A DNA stretch of 64,000 nucleotides from Alcaligenes faecalis. Its GTDB lineage: Bacteria > Pseudomonadota > Gammaproteobacteria > Burkholderiales > Burkholderiaceae_B. The notes under the pieces are model-generated. The model saw only the letters and a program-made list of their open reading frames with translations. It ran no database searches and was not told the DNA's origin. Positions 35,530 through 44,063 of the stretch are shown here, piece by piece. The stretch spans positions 1,798,001-1,862,000 of the forward strand of contig NZ_CP031747.1 in assembly GCF_005311025.1 (NCBI RefSeq), in the 5' to 3' direction. Position numbers and translations under genes: made by a program. Numbering within the stretch: position 1 is the first letter of the stretch; the number at the start of each line of letters is the position of its first letter.

Positions 35530-36786
35530 TCAGGTCACCTTGGAGCGTGTTTTATAGGCGGGCTTGTCCCATTCCTTATCGGTCAGTACCGCCTTGATAT
35601 GCTGCACAGCCTGCCAAATATCCACAAAAGACAGATACAAGGGCGTAACGCCAAAGCGCATCACTTCAGGCTCGCGGTAGTCCCCAATCACACCACGGGC
35701 GATCAGGGCCTGCACCACGGCATAGCCTTGCTCATGGGCAAAACTGACATGGCTGCCACGGTAGTGGTGATCGCGTGGAGTCACCAGACGCAGGCCAAAT
35801 TCCGCACATTCCTGTTCCACCAAAGCGATGAACAAGTCCGTCAGCGCCAGGGATTTACGGCGCACCGCCTGCAGGTCGGTTTGCAGGAACACGTCCACAC
35901 CACAAGCCACCAGGCTCAAGGAAACAATGGGCTGAGTACCGCACAAGAAACGCTCGATACCGTTGGCGGCTTCATATGACGGGCTCATGGCAAAAGGGTG
36001 CTTGTGGCCCCACCAGCCGGACAAGGGCTGGCTGATCTGGCCCATCAGCTTGGGGTTCACCCACAGCAGGGCCGGAGCACCCGGACCGGCGTTCAGGTAC
36101 TTGTAGGTGCAGCCAATGGCAAAGTCGGACTCGCTGTCTTTCAGCTCGATAGGCAAGGCACCCACGGAGTGGCACAAATCCCAGATCAACAGACCATTGT
36201 GTTCATGCACCAGGCGGTTGGTCGCCTGCATATCGTGCAAGTAACCCGTGCGGTAATTCACATGGGACAGCACCACCACAGCGGTTTCATCATTGACGGC
36301 TGTTTGCAGGTCTGCCGGGTCATCAATCAATTCAAGCCTATAGTCTTTGCCAAAGAAGGCGTTAAACCCTTCAATGATGTAAAGATCCGTAGGGAAGGAA
36401 TCACGCTCGGCCAGGATCACTTTCTTTTCCGGATGGCGCTCTTTTTGCAAATTGACGGCGGCAGCCAGCACCTTGAACAGATTGACCGAGGTGCTGTCGC
36501 TGACGATGGTTTCACCTTGACCGGCACCGATCAGGGGCGACATCTGGTCGCCCAGACGCACGGGCAAGGTCCACCAGCCTGCCTTGTTCCAGCTATTGAT
36601 CAGGTCGGTACGCCATTCCTGAGCAATAACTTCCTGGGCGCGCTCCATGGCGTGTCGGGGCATGGCGCCCAGCGAATTCCCGTCCAGATAAATCGTGTTG
36701 GGTGGCAGGTCGAACTTGGCTTTGAAGGCAGCCAGTTCATCGGCCTGATCCCACTGCTCGCATTGCTGCAAGGTAATCATATTCAT
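35530..36786 (-). CDS. kynU: Kynureninase
   Basis: PLP enzyme of about 418 residues that cleaves L-kynurenine to anthranilate and L-alanine. Diagnostic segments include YLDGNSLGAMP, SWNKAGWWTLP, SDSTSVNLFK, VNYRTGYLHDM, WDLCHSVGALP and the PLP-binding Lys in CTYKYLNAGPG (Lys229). The start could be the ATG at 36786 or the next at 36780, which is better spaced from GAGGAG. It is divergent from an Lrp-type regulator and upstream of an amino-acid permease. The usual partners kynA and kynB are not in the window, so the rest of the pathway lies elsewhere or kynurenine itself is taken up. Confidence 0.96.
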   Translation of the reverse strand: MNMITLQQCEQWDQADELAAFKAKFDLPPNTIYLDGNSLGAMPRHAMERAQEVIAQEWRTDLINSWNKAGWWTLPVRLGDQMSPLIGAGQGETIVSDSTSVNLFKVLAAAVNLQKERHPEKKVILAERDSFPTDLYIIEGFNAFFGKDYRLELIDDPADLQTAVNDETAVVVLSHVNYRTGYLHDMQATNRLVHEHNGLLIWDLCHSVGALPIELKDSESDFAIGCTYKYLNAGPGAPALLWVNPKLMGQISQPLSGWWGHKHPFAMSPSYEAANGIERFLCGTQPIVSLSLVACGVDVFLQTDLQAVRRKSLALTDLFIALVEQECAEFGLRLVTPRDHHYRGSHVSFAHEQGYAVVQALIARGVIGDYREPEVMRFGVTPLYLSFVDIWQAVQHIKAVLTDKEWDKPAYKTRSKVT

Positions 36787-36886
36787 GCTCCTCGATTCTG
36801 CTTTTTAAGCTATTTAGTCTAGCACCGAGCCTCTGGTAAATTATTCCAAAGCGATGAAGATTATGATTAATACTGGAAGAAAATTC

Positions 36887-36900
36887 GGTTTTTAAAAACC
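36887..36900. promoter_or_regulatory. Candidate Lrp-type control region between kynU and its regulator
   Basis: GGTTTTTAAAAACC is a 14-bp palindrome flanked by a repeated AGAAAATTC (36878-36886 and 36909-36917). The 137-bp divergent region is AT-rich, as Lrp-family sites often are. Site assignment is tentative. Confidence 0.35.
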
Positions 36901-36923
36901 TTTTTCATAGAAAATTCTAAAAT

Positions 36924-37385
36924 ATGAGACTAGATGAGACAGACCTGAAAATCCTGCGTCTTTTACAGGACAACGGCAGGCTCAGCAACCAGGAACTAGC
37001 TGACCTGGTAGCCCTTTCGCCCTCCTCCTGCCACCGGCGCGTAAAGATTCTGGAGCAGGAAGGCTTCATCGAAAACTACAGCGCCAACTTGAGCGCAGGC
37101 AAACTGGGCTTTGCCATTGAAGCCTTTGTGGAAGTGAATATCGGGCAGCTCAACGAGAGCGAGCATCAGTACCTGAGCAAGGCACTGGCCACCATGGATG
37201 AAGTGCTCCATGCCTACATCGTGACCGGGCAGGCGAACTACATGCTGCACATACGCACGCGCAACTTCGAGACTTTTTCCAATTTTGTCATTCACAAGCT
37301 CAACACGCTGCGCGGCGTCACCAAGATCCATTCGCAGATCGTGCTGTCTTGCATCAAGGCCAAGGGGCAACGCTTGCCTGTGTAA
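36924..37385 (+). CDS. kynR: Lrp/AsnC-family regulator, likely KynR
   Basis: Regulator of 153 residues. The AsnC-type helix-turn-helix reads LDETDLKILRLLQDNGRLSN, then ELADLVALSPSSCHRRVKILE. The C-terminal RAM effector domain contains VEVNIGQLNESE and HAYIVTGQANYMLHI. It is divergent from kynU, the position of KynR in Pseudomonas, where the regulator senses kynurenine and activates kynBU. The assignment rests on this context. It converges with the GntR gene 42 bp downstream. Confidence 0.85.
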   Translation: MRLDETDLKILRLLQDNGRLSNQELADLVALSPSSCHRRVKILEQEGFIENYSANLSAGKLGFAIEAFVEVNIGQLNESEHQYLSKALATMDEVLHAYIVTGQANYMLHIRTRNFETFSNFVIHKLNTLRGVTKIHSQIVLSCIKAKGQRLPV

Positions 37386-37427
37386 ACCGGCTGCCGGCAA
37401 GGTCTGGCCAGGTGCCAGGCCGCGGGC

Positions 37428-38132
37428 TTAGTCGTAGTTCAGTTTGAAGCGTCGCTTGAAATGCTCGCTGCGCCACCAGCCCTTGCCGCTTTGCACCGGT
37501 TTGTTATCGGTATTGAACAGATCAATACGCTGCACAATCACGGCCTGGTTCTCCTTGATCCAGAGCTGCTTGGCCATGTCTGCCGACGCGTTGGCCATGC
37601 TGATCTCTTCTTGCGCATGCTTGATGGGCACGTTCAGCATGCCAGTCAGCATCTCTACTATGGTGTGTGTTTCCAGAGCCTGTTGCTCGATACGTTCTCC
37701 TATCGAGCGTAGCAAGTAGTTCTCAGCAAAATAAAGGGGCACCGCTGACCTGTAGCGCACCGCTTGCAGCTTATAAACCGGCTCATCGGAAGCGAAAAAC
37801 TCAGCAATGTCTGCTGGCGGGGCGACCAGCCCCCAGCTGGCAATCTGGGTGGTGGTGTCTTTGCCCAACTGCACCAGATCATTGATGGAGCTCAGCTCCC
37901 AGGAGCCGGTGTTCTTGCGTTCCAGCACAAAGGAGCCTCGGCTGGGAAAACGCTCGATCAAGCCATTGCGCGTCAAGATCGCCAGACCCTGACGCACGGT
38001 GATGCGGCTGACGCCGAACATCCCCCCTAGCTCGGCCTCCGTAGGCAAGCGGTCGCCGGGCTTCAAGCGACCGTCCTGGATATAGCGGGTCAGCTTATCG
38101 GCAAGCTGCTCATATAGTGGTTTTGTACTCAC
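37428..38132 (-). CDS. GntR/HutC-family regulator with UTRA domain
   Basis: Regulator of 234 residues. The winged helix (1-70) includes YIQDGRLKPGDRLPTEAELGGMFGVSRITVRQGLAIL split over two helices. The UTRA effector domain contains VYKLQAVRYRS, PLYFAENYLL and a late segment QRIDLFNTDNKPVQSGKGWWRSE. It lies 113 bp downstream of the SRPBCC-like gene in the same direction. The inverted repeat TATGACAAT/ATTGTCATA upstream of that gene is a fitting GntR-type operator, so the pair is probably self-controlled. Effector unknown. Confidence 0.87.
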   Translation of the reverse strand: MSTKPLYEQLADKLTRYIQDGRLKPGDRLPTEAELGGMFGVSRITVRQGLAILTRNGLIERFPSRGSFVLERKNTGSWELSSINDLVQLGKDTTTQIASWGLVAPPADIAEFFASDEPVYKLQAVRYRSAVPLYFAENYLLRSIGERIEQQALETHTIVEMLTGMLNVPIKHAQEEISMANASADMAKQLWIKENQAVIVQRIDLFNTDNKPVQSGKGWWRSEHFKRRFKLNYD

Positions 38133-38245
38133 TTTTTTATCTCATCCCTGTTGATGACGCTCTGCTGCTGGCTCTCCCTACGTGCTGTGTTCCACCTGCG
38201 GTATCAACAGAAAATCGTTGGTTCCCCTGCCAGTAAGCCATCTTC

Positions 38246-38674
38246 TTATTCGCGTTCCAGCAGGCCCTTGATCAGAAACATCTCGGCCTCATGGACACAG
38301 GAAATTTGCTCCCATGCCGCATCGCTTTGTGTAGCCAAACGCCAGGTCAGCAAACTCACTACACATTTGTCTGCGCCCAGCTTGAGCACCTCACCTGGGA
38401 TAACGCGCGACATATTACGAAACTGCATCGCCTCCTTGCTGGCGCCCACCTCGTAATCCACCTGAAAGCGGTCTGCGTCCACATTCAGGCGCACATAGGT
38501 TTCCTGGCCGCTAAAGACCGAGGTCCCCATGAACAGACCCGGTTCCACTTCGCTGCGATTCGCACTGCCCCAGGCCCACTGACCTTGCAAGATGCCATCG
38601 GACATGATCTCAAAAGCGACCTTAGCCGGGCGCTCCACCAGGATGCTACTGGAATGACAATGTGGATCTTTCAC
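38246..38674 (-). CDS. SRPBCC-like small-ligand protein
   Basis: Protein of 142 residues, hydrophilic with alternating strands. ILVERPAKVAFEIMSDG is the opening strand-helix of START/polyketide-cyclase (SRPBCC) proteins, and SLLTWRLATQSDAAWEQISCVHEAEMFLIKGLLERE is the long C-terminal helix (here split by description). The start is the GTG at 38674, because AGGAG lies 9 nt upstream; the upstream extension to 38842 overlaps an operator and looks non-coding. It is co-directional with the GntR gene. The bound ligand is not predictable. Confidence 0.7.
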   Translation of the reverse strand: MKDPHCHSSSILVERPAKVAFEIMSDGILQGQWAWGSANRSEVEPGLFMGTSVFSGQETYVRLNVDADRFQVDYEVGASKEAMQFRNMSRVIPGEVLKLGADKCVVSLLTWRLATQSDAAWEQISCVHEAEMFLIKGLLERE

Positions 38675-38704
38675 GTACTTGCTCCTGTGACCAATACTTA
38701 TTGT

Positions 38705-38728
38705 TATGACAATGTTTTTATTGTCATA
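38705..38728. promoter_or_regulatory. Inverted-repeat operator before the SRPBCC-like/GntR pair
   Basis: TATGACAAT (38705-38713) and ATTGTCATA (38720-38728) are perfect inverted arms with a 6-bp spacer. They lie 31 bp upstream of the GTG start and probably bind the GntR regulator encoded downstream. Confidence 0.65.
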
Positions 38729-38790
38729 CCAAAGAAAAACCGATACTAGACGGGAAAACACGTACAGTTCAGCGAAAGATTGTCCATAAC

Positions 38791-38828
38791 AAAGCCGCTG
38801 CCTCTCAACCCGGAGACGCAGCGGCTTT
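38791..38828 (-). terminator. Hairpin downstream of the TetR-fusion gene
   Basis: AAAGCCGCTGC (38791-38801) and GCAGCGGCTTT (38818-38828) form an 11-bp stem, 50 bp past the stop. The T-run is short, so it may be a weak terminator. Confidence 0.65.
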
Positions 38829-38878
38829 GAAACCTGAAGCAAAGCGCTATCAGGCGATGGACTACTGTCTGTTATGTC

Positions 38879-39892
38879 CTAACTTGCTGTCACCCACTGC
38901 TGGATGAAAGCGCGCAGCTCGTCGGGGCTGGAGGCCACACCCCCGGGTACGCGATAGACCTTTTCCAAAGGCCCCACCATCTCCTGCAGGGCAGGCAGAT
39001 TGGCAGGGTCATCGCACATCATCACAATCCCGCGGCAATAACGACCGAAGCCTTCACGATGTGCCTTTAACCACAACACCGCTTTCTTGCGCCCTTCCGG
39101 GTCGCCGGGAGTGGAAGGATCGGGCAGGCTTTCGTAGACCAGAACGAACTCTTTTTCGGCCTTGATCAGGGTTTCCATATCGTCCAGCCATTGCGTGGCC
39201 AGCTCCAGGGTCAAGGGAAACTCGCGCACCCTTGCTATCGGCAAAGCGGATGTATCCAGAAACTGGGTGGAAAAGTCAGGAGAAATGTCTTGCTCACTCA
39301 TTGCTAAAGCTCCTTGAATCAGGGCTGTCATGCCCAATTGCAATATGCCCTCCATCTCGACCTCCTCCACGACCCGTTCCACGGCTGCACGTGGCTCCCG
39401 ACCAGCCACGGCATAGACCGTATCGGCAACCGCCAGGCAATGAAAGGCCACCGTTCCCATCAAGTAACGCGAGCGCTCGAAGGACACGCCATAAGCCTGA
39501 GCAATGTGCTCTTGATGCTCCCGGATCTTGTCCAGCATGGAAGGAGTCGCCACCAGCCTGCGTATCACATAGGGCGTGATGCCCGGATTGGCTTTCACAA
39601 AAGCCTGTGTCGCCGCACTGAACAGCTGCAAATAGTCTTCCAGGCTGCCTTGAACCGGAATCGTGGCCCGAGGTACTTGCCAGCGGCTGAAAATTTCTTC
39701 GGCCACCAGTTGTTTAAGCCCTTCCAGATTGCCCACATGCTTGTACAGCGCCATCTGGCTGACACCCAAAGCGGCCGCTACCCCCACAAAGGTGATGTTG
39801 GGCAGGCCAATCTGAATACCAGCGTCGGCAATCCGTGCTCGGGTGATGGTGGGAGGACGTCCGCGTGGCGCGGGCGCCTGAGGGGTTGGCAT
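38879..39892 (-). CDS. TetR-family regulator fused to an extra C-terminal domain
   Basis: Protein of 337 residues, far longer than the usual ~200 of TetR. The N-terminal helix-turn-helix is clear (RARIADAGIQIGLPNITFVGV, then LGVSQMALYKHVGNLEGL). Residues 50-225 form a helical ligand domain. The last ~100 residues (FPLTLELATQWLDDMETLI, then EFVLVYESLPDP, KAVLWLKAHREGFGRYCRGI and a final ELRAFIQQWV) are an additional alpha/beta-like domain that I cannot name. It lies next to a Fur-box promoter module, about 100 bp from its start, so iron-linked control is possible. It might sense a siderophore-related ligand, which is inference. Confidence 0.82.
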   Translation of the reverse strand: MPTPQAPAPRGRPPTITRARIADAGIQIGLPNITFVGVAAALGVSQMALYKHVGNLEGLKQLVAEEIFSRWQVPRATIPVQGSLEDYLQLFSAATQAFVKANPGITPYVIRRLVATPSMLDKIREHQEHIAQAYGVSFERSRYLMGTVAFHCLAVADTVYAVAGREPRAAVERVVEEVEMEGILQLGMTALIQGALAMSEQDISPDFSTQFLDTSALPIARVREFPLTLELATQWLDDMETLIKAEKEFVLVYESLPDPSTPGDPEGRKKAVLWLKAHREGFGRYCRGIVMMCDDPANLPALQEMVGPLEKVYRVPGGVASSPDELRAFIQQWVTAS

Positions 39893-39933
39893 ATCTATGT
39901 TGACCCTTTTGATGACAGCAGCGCGGTAGTACC

Positions 39934-40015
39934 TGCCACTGCCTCTTATTTAATTTATGAAACTCTACTAATTAGAAGCCTAGTTTACATCCACGATAAT
40001 GATTCTCAATATCAT
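39934..40015 (+). repeat. Fur-box promoter module, copy 1
   Basis: An AT-rich block with TATTTAATTTAT, CTACTAATT, TTTACAT and the Fur box GATAATGATTCTCAATATC (39995-40013). The same elements in the same order and spacing occur at 45951-46030, where they precede the siderophore operon. In copy 1 no obvious iron gene follows on the plus strand; the TetR-fusion gene starts about 100 bp away on the minus strand. Confidence 0.75.
39995..40013. promoter_or_regulatory. Fur box, copy 1
   Basis: GATAATGATTCTCAATATC agrees with the Fur consensus at nearly all positions and is identical over 16 bases to the box at 46011-46029. Confidence 0.8.
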
Positions 40016-40041
40016 TTTTTGCAAAGCGAGTGTTCCTGCTG

Positions 40042-40116
40042 ATGAAGTCGCAAGACATCGACCTGAACGAGCAACAGCGTAACCCGATTCCTCCCGCCCT
40101 ATCCTGGCAAAAATAG
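40042..40116 (+). CDS. Possible small peptide or gene remnant under the Fur promoter
   Basis: ATG at 40042 opens 24 codons ending at TAG 40116; the product is hydrophilic (starts MKSQDIDLNEQQRNP). It is the first frame after Fur-box copy 1. No ribosome site is visible and no family is recognised. It could be a small iron-regulated peptide, the stub of a lost siderophore gene, or chance. Confidence 0.2.
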   Translation: MKSQDIDLNEQQRNPIPPALSWQK

Positions 40117-40197
40117 TCAGGAAAAGAGACTTTTCACGCCTGAAAACCGTGTGACAGCCCCTGCCCGTTCCACCTCTCATTTCTGGTTTTTCACCTA

Positions 40198-40214
40198 AAT
40201 TGGTCAGACCAATT
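40198..40214. promoter_or_regulatory. LldR operator O1
   Basis: AATTGGTC-A-GACCAATT is a perfect palindrome matching the TGGT...ACCA-type operator of the FadR/LldR regulators. It is about 200 bp upstream of lldP. Confidence 0.8.
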
Positions 40215-40317
40215 AATTGAATAAAAAATTGTTTATTCTTGAATTGTTAGGGTAAACACTTAGATTCAATAAAATAATCCTTTCTATACAATGCGCTCTG
40301 TTCTTGACGATCTCAAG

Positions 40318-40334
40318 AAATGGTCAGACCAATT
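40318..40334. promoter_or_regulatory. LldR operator O2
   Basis: AAATGGTC-A-GACCAATT, one mismatch from a perfect palindrome and almost identical to O1. The centres are 120 bp apart, as in the E. coli lldPRD promoter, where two LldR sites flank the promoter and allow looping. Confidence 0.8.
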
Positions 40335-40399
40335 TAACGACCTTCAGGCTCGCTTGCGATACAAGCGCCTCCCATTTGCTCCTGCGGAGATAGAACAAC

Positions 40400-42067
40400 A
40401 TGCAACAAGCGTGGCTGCAGCAATACGATCCCACCGGCAATATCTGGCTGTCGGCACTGATCGCCCTTATTCCGATCATCTTTTTTTTCCTGGCCCTGAC
40501 CAAGTTGCGCATGAAGGGGTATCTGGCAGGGACGATTACCGTCTTGCTGGCCCTGGGCGTTGCCCTGTTTTTCTATCGCATGCCGGTTTCCACTGCGCTG
40601 GCCTCGGTGGTGTATGGCTTTTTCTATGGGCTGTGGCCGATCGCCTGGATCATTGTGGCCGCCGTTTTTCTGTACAAGATTTCGGTCAAGACCGGTCAGT
40701 TCGACATCATTCGCGCCTCCATCCTGTCCGTCACGCCTGACCAGCGCCTGCAGCTGATTCTGGTGGGCTTTTGCTTTGGCGCCTTCCTGGAAGGGGCAGC
40801 CGGTTTTGGTGCGCCCGTTGCCATTACTGCCGCCTTGCTGGCTGGCCTGGGTTTCCGCCCCTTGTACGCGGCCGGTCTGTGCCTGATTGCCAATACCGCC
40901 CCGGTGGCGTTCGGTGCCATGGGTATTCCTATCATCGTGGCCGGTCAGGTATCGGGTATTGATCCCTTTGAAATCGGCCAGATGGCTGGTCGCCAACTGC
41001 CTTTCATGACGGTGATCGTGCTGTTCTGGCTGATGGCCATCATGGACGGCTGGCGCGGTATCAAGGAAACCTGGCCTGCCGTGCTGGTCGGTGGCGGCTC
41101 CTTCGCACTGGTGCAGTTCCTGACCGCCAACTACATTGGCCCCGAGCTGCCGGACATTACCTCGGCTCTGGTTTCCCTGGTTGTGCTGACCCTGTTCCTG
41201 AAAGTGTGGCAACCCAAGCGTATCTTCCGTTTTGAAACACAAGAAGGCTCGCCTGCCCAGGACAATCTGGCCGATCAAGCCCCTACCGTGCTGAGCACTG
41301 GCCGCATTATCAAAGCCTGGTCGCCCTTCATCATCCTGACCGCCATGGTCACGATCTGGAGTGTGCAGCCCTTCAAAGCTTTGTTTGCTGCCAATGGCCC
41401 GCTGGCGTCGACCATCGTGAATATTCCTGTGCCCTTCCTGCACAATCTGGTCGACAAGGCTCCACCCGTCGTGGCCTCGGCCACTCCGTATGGCGCGGTC
41501 TACTCCTTTAACTGGCTCTCTGCCACCGGCACCGCCATTCTGATTGCCGCCTTGCTGACTATCCTCTTTTTGCGCATGAAACCGGCAAAAGCGGTGGAAA
41601 CCTTGGGCGAAACCTTCAAGGAACTGGCTGTACCGATCTACTCGATTGGCATGGTGCTGGCCTTTGCCTTTATCGCCAACTACTCCGGCCTGTCCGCAAC
41701 TTTGGCGCTGGCCCTGGCTCACACCGGCAAAGCCTTCACCTTCTTCTCGCCCTTCCTGGGCTGGATCGGTGTGTTCCTGACTGGTTCCGACACGTCAGCC
41801 AACGCCTTGTTTGGTGCCTTGCAGGCAACCACGGCACAGCAGCTGGGTCTGCCTGAAGTGCTGATGGTGGCCGCCAACACCACAGGTGGTGTGACCGGCA
41901 AGATGATCTCGCCCCAGTCGATCGCCATTGCCTGCGCGGCAGTGGGTCTGGCCGGTAAAGAATCCGATCTGTTCCGCTTTACCGTGAAACACAGCTTGAT
42001 CTTTGCGGTTCTGATTGGCCTGCTGACTACCCTGCAAGCCTATGTGTTACCTTGGATGATTCCCTAA
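40400..42067 (+). CDS. lldP: L-lactate permease
   Basis: Inner-membrane lactate/proton symporter of 555 residues with about 13-14 helices. Family segments: [22 protein letters not shown] near residue 130, [30 protein letters not shown] and [19 protein letters not shown], all hallmark motifs of LctP/GlcA. It is the first gene of the lactate operon, under two LldR-type operators. The gene for its regulator follows 78 bp later, and two lactate dehydrogenases complete the pathway. Confidence 0.96.
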   Translation: MQQAWLQQYDPTGNIWLSALIALIPIIFFFLALTKLRMKGYLAGTITVLLALGVALFFYRMPVSTALASVVYGFFYGLWPIAWIIVAAVFLYKISVKTGQFDIIRASILSVTPDQRLQLILVGFCFGAFLEGAAGFGAPVAITAALLAGLGFRPLYAAGLCLIANTAPVAFGAMGIPIIVAGQVSGIDPFEIGQMAGRQLPFMTVIVLFWLMAIMDGWRGIKETWPAVLVGGGSFALVQFLTANYIGPELPDITSALVSLVVLTLFLKVWQPKRIFRFETQEGSPAQDNLADQAPTVLSTGRIIKAWSPFIILTAMVTIWSVQPFKALFAANGPLASTIVNIPVPFLHNLVDKAPPVVASATPYGAVYSFNWLSATGTAILIAALLTILFLRMKPAKAVETLGETFKELAVPIYSIGMVLAFAFIANYSGLSATLALALAHTGKAFTFFSPFLGWIGVFLTGSDTSANALFGALQATTAQQLGLPEVLMVAANTTGGVTGKMISPQSIAIACAAVGLAGKESDLFRFTVKHSLIFAVLIGLLTTLQAYVLPWMIP

Positions 42068-42145
42068 GGGCCCGCCCTCATCCTTCATCTGCAAGGCGCG
42101 TATACGCGTGCCTTGCAGATTTATTTTTCCGGTATCTCAAGAACT

Positions 42146-42925
42146 ATGCGCCTCTCTGATCACGTTGCCCAACAATTGCTGGCGCTGATTCAATCCAGCG
42201 ATTTCAAGGCCGGGCAAAGACTGCCTGCCGAGCGTACGTTGGCAGCTCAATTGAATGTGTCGCGTGCATCGCTGCGCGAGGCTATTCAGCAACTGAACAG
42301 CCAGGGCATTTTGCGCAGTCAGGTAGGTTCAGGCACTTACCTGGCCTCCCAAACGCCCCAATGGACCCAGCGCTCGGTAGACCCGCTGGCCGCCCTGATG
42401 CTGTCCGATCCCCAGTACCGTTACGACGTGCTGGAAGCGCGCATTGCTCTGGAGAGCAGTACCACCTGGCACGCCGCCCTGCGTGCCTCGCCCGAAGACA
42501 AGGACAAGATCCTGCAATGCTTCGAGCAAATGATTCGCTACCAGCAAAGCGGCGATACCGTGCAGTCCGCCCGCGCTGATGCCCAGTTTCACCTGGCCGT
42601 GGCCGAAGCCTCGCACAATCTGGTGCTGGTTCAGGTCATGCGGGGCCTGTTTGATCTGGTGCTCAGCAGCGTGACGCAAAACCGGGACATCATCATGTTC
42701 GTGCATGACTCCCCCGAGACCATTGTCAATCTGACGGCGCAACACGAAGCCCTGGTCAAAGCCATTGTTGATGGCGATCCCGCTCAAGCACGCCACGTTG
42801 TGAACGAACACCTGGGCTACGTACGCAACACCCTTCTTCAGGCTGACGAAGACCTTGCACGCCGCGAACGTGCCGCGCGCCTGCAAACCCCTCCTTCCGT
42901 CTTATCCGACCCGACTCTGCCATGA
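42146..42925 (+). CDS. lldR: LldR, GntR/FadR-family lactate-responsive regulator
   Basis: Regulator of 259 residues. The winged helix ([21 protein letters not shown], then [12 protein letters not shown]) is typical of the FadR subgroup, and the C-terminal FCD domain holds [17 protein letters not shown] and [12 protein letters not shown] with the metal/effector-site His residues. The ATG at 42146 is preferred over an in-frame ATG at 42113, since [12 protein letters not shown] is the family N-terminus. It overlaps lldD by 4 bp. It probably represses the operon from the two operators until lactate binds. Confidence 0.93.
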   Translation: MRLSDHVAQQLLALIQSSDFKAGQRLPAERTLAAQLNVSRASLREAIQQLNSQGILRSQVGSGTYLASQTPQWTQRSVDPLAALMLSDPQYRYDVLEARIALESSTTWHAALRASPEDKDKILQCFEQMIRYQQSGDTVQSARADAQFHLAVAEASHNLVLVQVMRGLFDLVLSSVTQNRDIIMFVHDSPETIVNLTAQHEALVKAIVDGDPAQARHVVNEHLGYVRNTLLQADEDLARRERAARLQTPPSVLSDPTLP

Positions 42926-44061
42926 TTATTTCCTCCTCGACCGACTACCGGCGTGCCGCCCAAAAACGACTGCCTCCTTTCCTGTTCCACTACATTGACG
43001 GCGGTGCCTACGCCGAGCACACGCTGCGCCGCAATGTGGACGATCTGGCCAATGTCGCCCTGCGCCAGCGTGTCCTGAAGGACATGAGCCAGCTCGATAC
43101 CAGCATTGAGCTGTTTGGTGAAAAACTGTCTATTCCGGTGGCCCTGTCCCCGGTAGGTCTGACAGGCATGTACGCGCGTCGAGGGGAAGTCCAGGCTGCC
43201 CAGGCAGCCGATGCACATGGCATTCCCTTCACCATGTCGAGCGTGTCAGTCTGCCCGATCGAGGAAGTTGCCCCGCGCCTGAAGCGGCCCATGTGGTTTC
43301 AGCTGTATGTGCTGAAGGACCGTGGCTTCATGCGCAATGCACTGGAACGCGCGCAAGCTGCAGGCTGCAGCACCCTGGTCTTTACCGTAGACATGCCCGT
43401 ACCCGGCGCTCGTTACCGCGATGCGCATTCGGGCATGAGCGGCCCGAATGCCGCTCTGCGTCGCTATGCACAGGCTGTCATGCACCCGCGCTGGGCCTGG
43501 GATGTCGGTCTGCTGGGTCGCCCGCACGATCTGGGCAATATCTCGCGCTACCTGGGCAAGCCTACGGGTCTGGAAGACTATATGGGTTATCTGGGCGCGA
43601 ACTTTGACCCCTCGATTTCCTGGAAGGATCTGGAGTGGATACGCGAATTCTGGAAAGGCCCCATGCTGATCAAAGGCATTCTGGACCCCGATGACGCCCG
43701 CGATGCCGTGCGCTTTGGTGCCGATGGCATCATCGTCTCGAATCACGGCGGCCGTCAGCTTGACGGCGTCTTGTCCTCGGCACGCGCGCTGCCTGCCATT
43801 GCCGATGCCGTCAAAGGCCAGATCAAGATTCTGGCAGATTCGGGTATCCGCAGTGGCCTGGACGTGGTGCGCATGATTGCCCTGGGTGCCGACGCTGCCA
43901 TGCTGGGCCGCGCCTACATCTATGCCTTGGCCGCCGCCGGGCAATCCGGCGTGGACCACCTGCTGGGCCTGATTGAAAAAGAAATTCGGGTCGCCATGAC
44001 ACTGACCAGTGTCAGCAGCATTTCCCAGATCACCTCTGACCTGCTTGTACAGGAGTCTTGA
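42922..44061 (+). CDS. lldD: L-lactate dehydrogenase, FMN-dependent (quinone)
   Basis: Flavoenzyme of 379 residues of the alpha-hydroxy-acid dehydrogenase family, oxidising L-lactate to pyruvate and passing electrons to quinone at the membrane. FMN-site segments are visible: SPVGLTGM near residue 73, [43 protein letters not shown] with the catalytic His, and [18 protein letters not shown]. It overlaps lldR by 4 bp and is followed by dld, so the cell can use both lactate isomers. Confidence 0.96.
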   Translation: MIISSSTDYRRAAQKRLPPFLFHYIDGGAYAEHTLRRNVDDLANVALRQRVLKDMSQLDTSIELFGEKLSIPVALSPVGLTGMYARRGEVQAAQAADAHGIPFTMSSVSVCPIEEVAPRLKRPMWFQLYVLKDRGFMRNALERAQAAGCSTLVFTVDMPVPGARYRDAHSGMSGPNAALRRYAQAVMHPRWAWDVGLLGRPHDLGNISRYLGKPTGLEDYMGYLGANFDPSISWKDLEWIREFWKGPMLIKGILDPDDARDAVRFGADGIIVSNHGGRQLDGVLSSARALPAIADAVKGQIKILADSGIRSGLDVVRMIALGADAAMLGRAYIYALAAAGQSGVDHLLGLIEKEIRVAMTLTSVSSISQITSDLLVQES

Positions 44062-44063
44062 CC

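Larger units (their letters stand above)
39893..40399. other. Regulatory region of about 500 bp before lldP
   Basis: From left to right it holds a Fur-box promoter module (39934-40015), a possible 24-codon frame (40042-40116), a weak hairpin (40117-40143) and two LldR-type operators (40198-40214 and 40318-40334) around the likely lldP promoter. A frame starting at 40291 runs into lldP in another phase and is not believed to be a gene. Confidence 0.7.

Noticed and set aside
40291-40740. A 149-codon frame overlapping the start of lldP
   Set aside because: It runs through operator O2 and lldP in another phase, and its second half is an lldP shadow.
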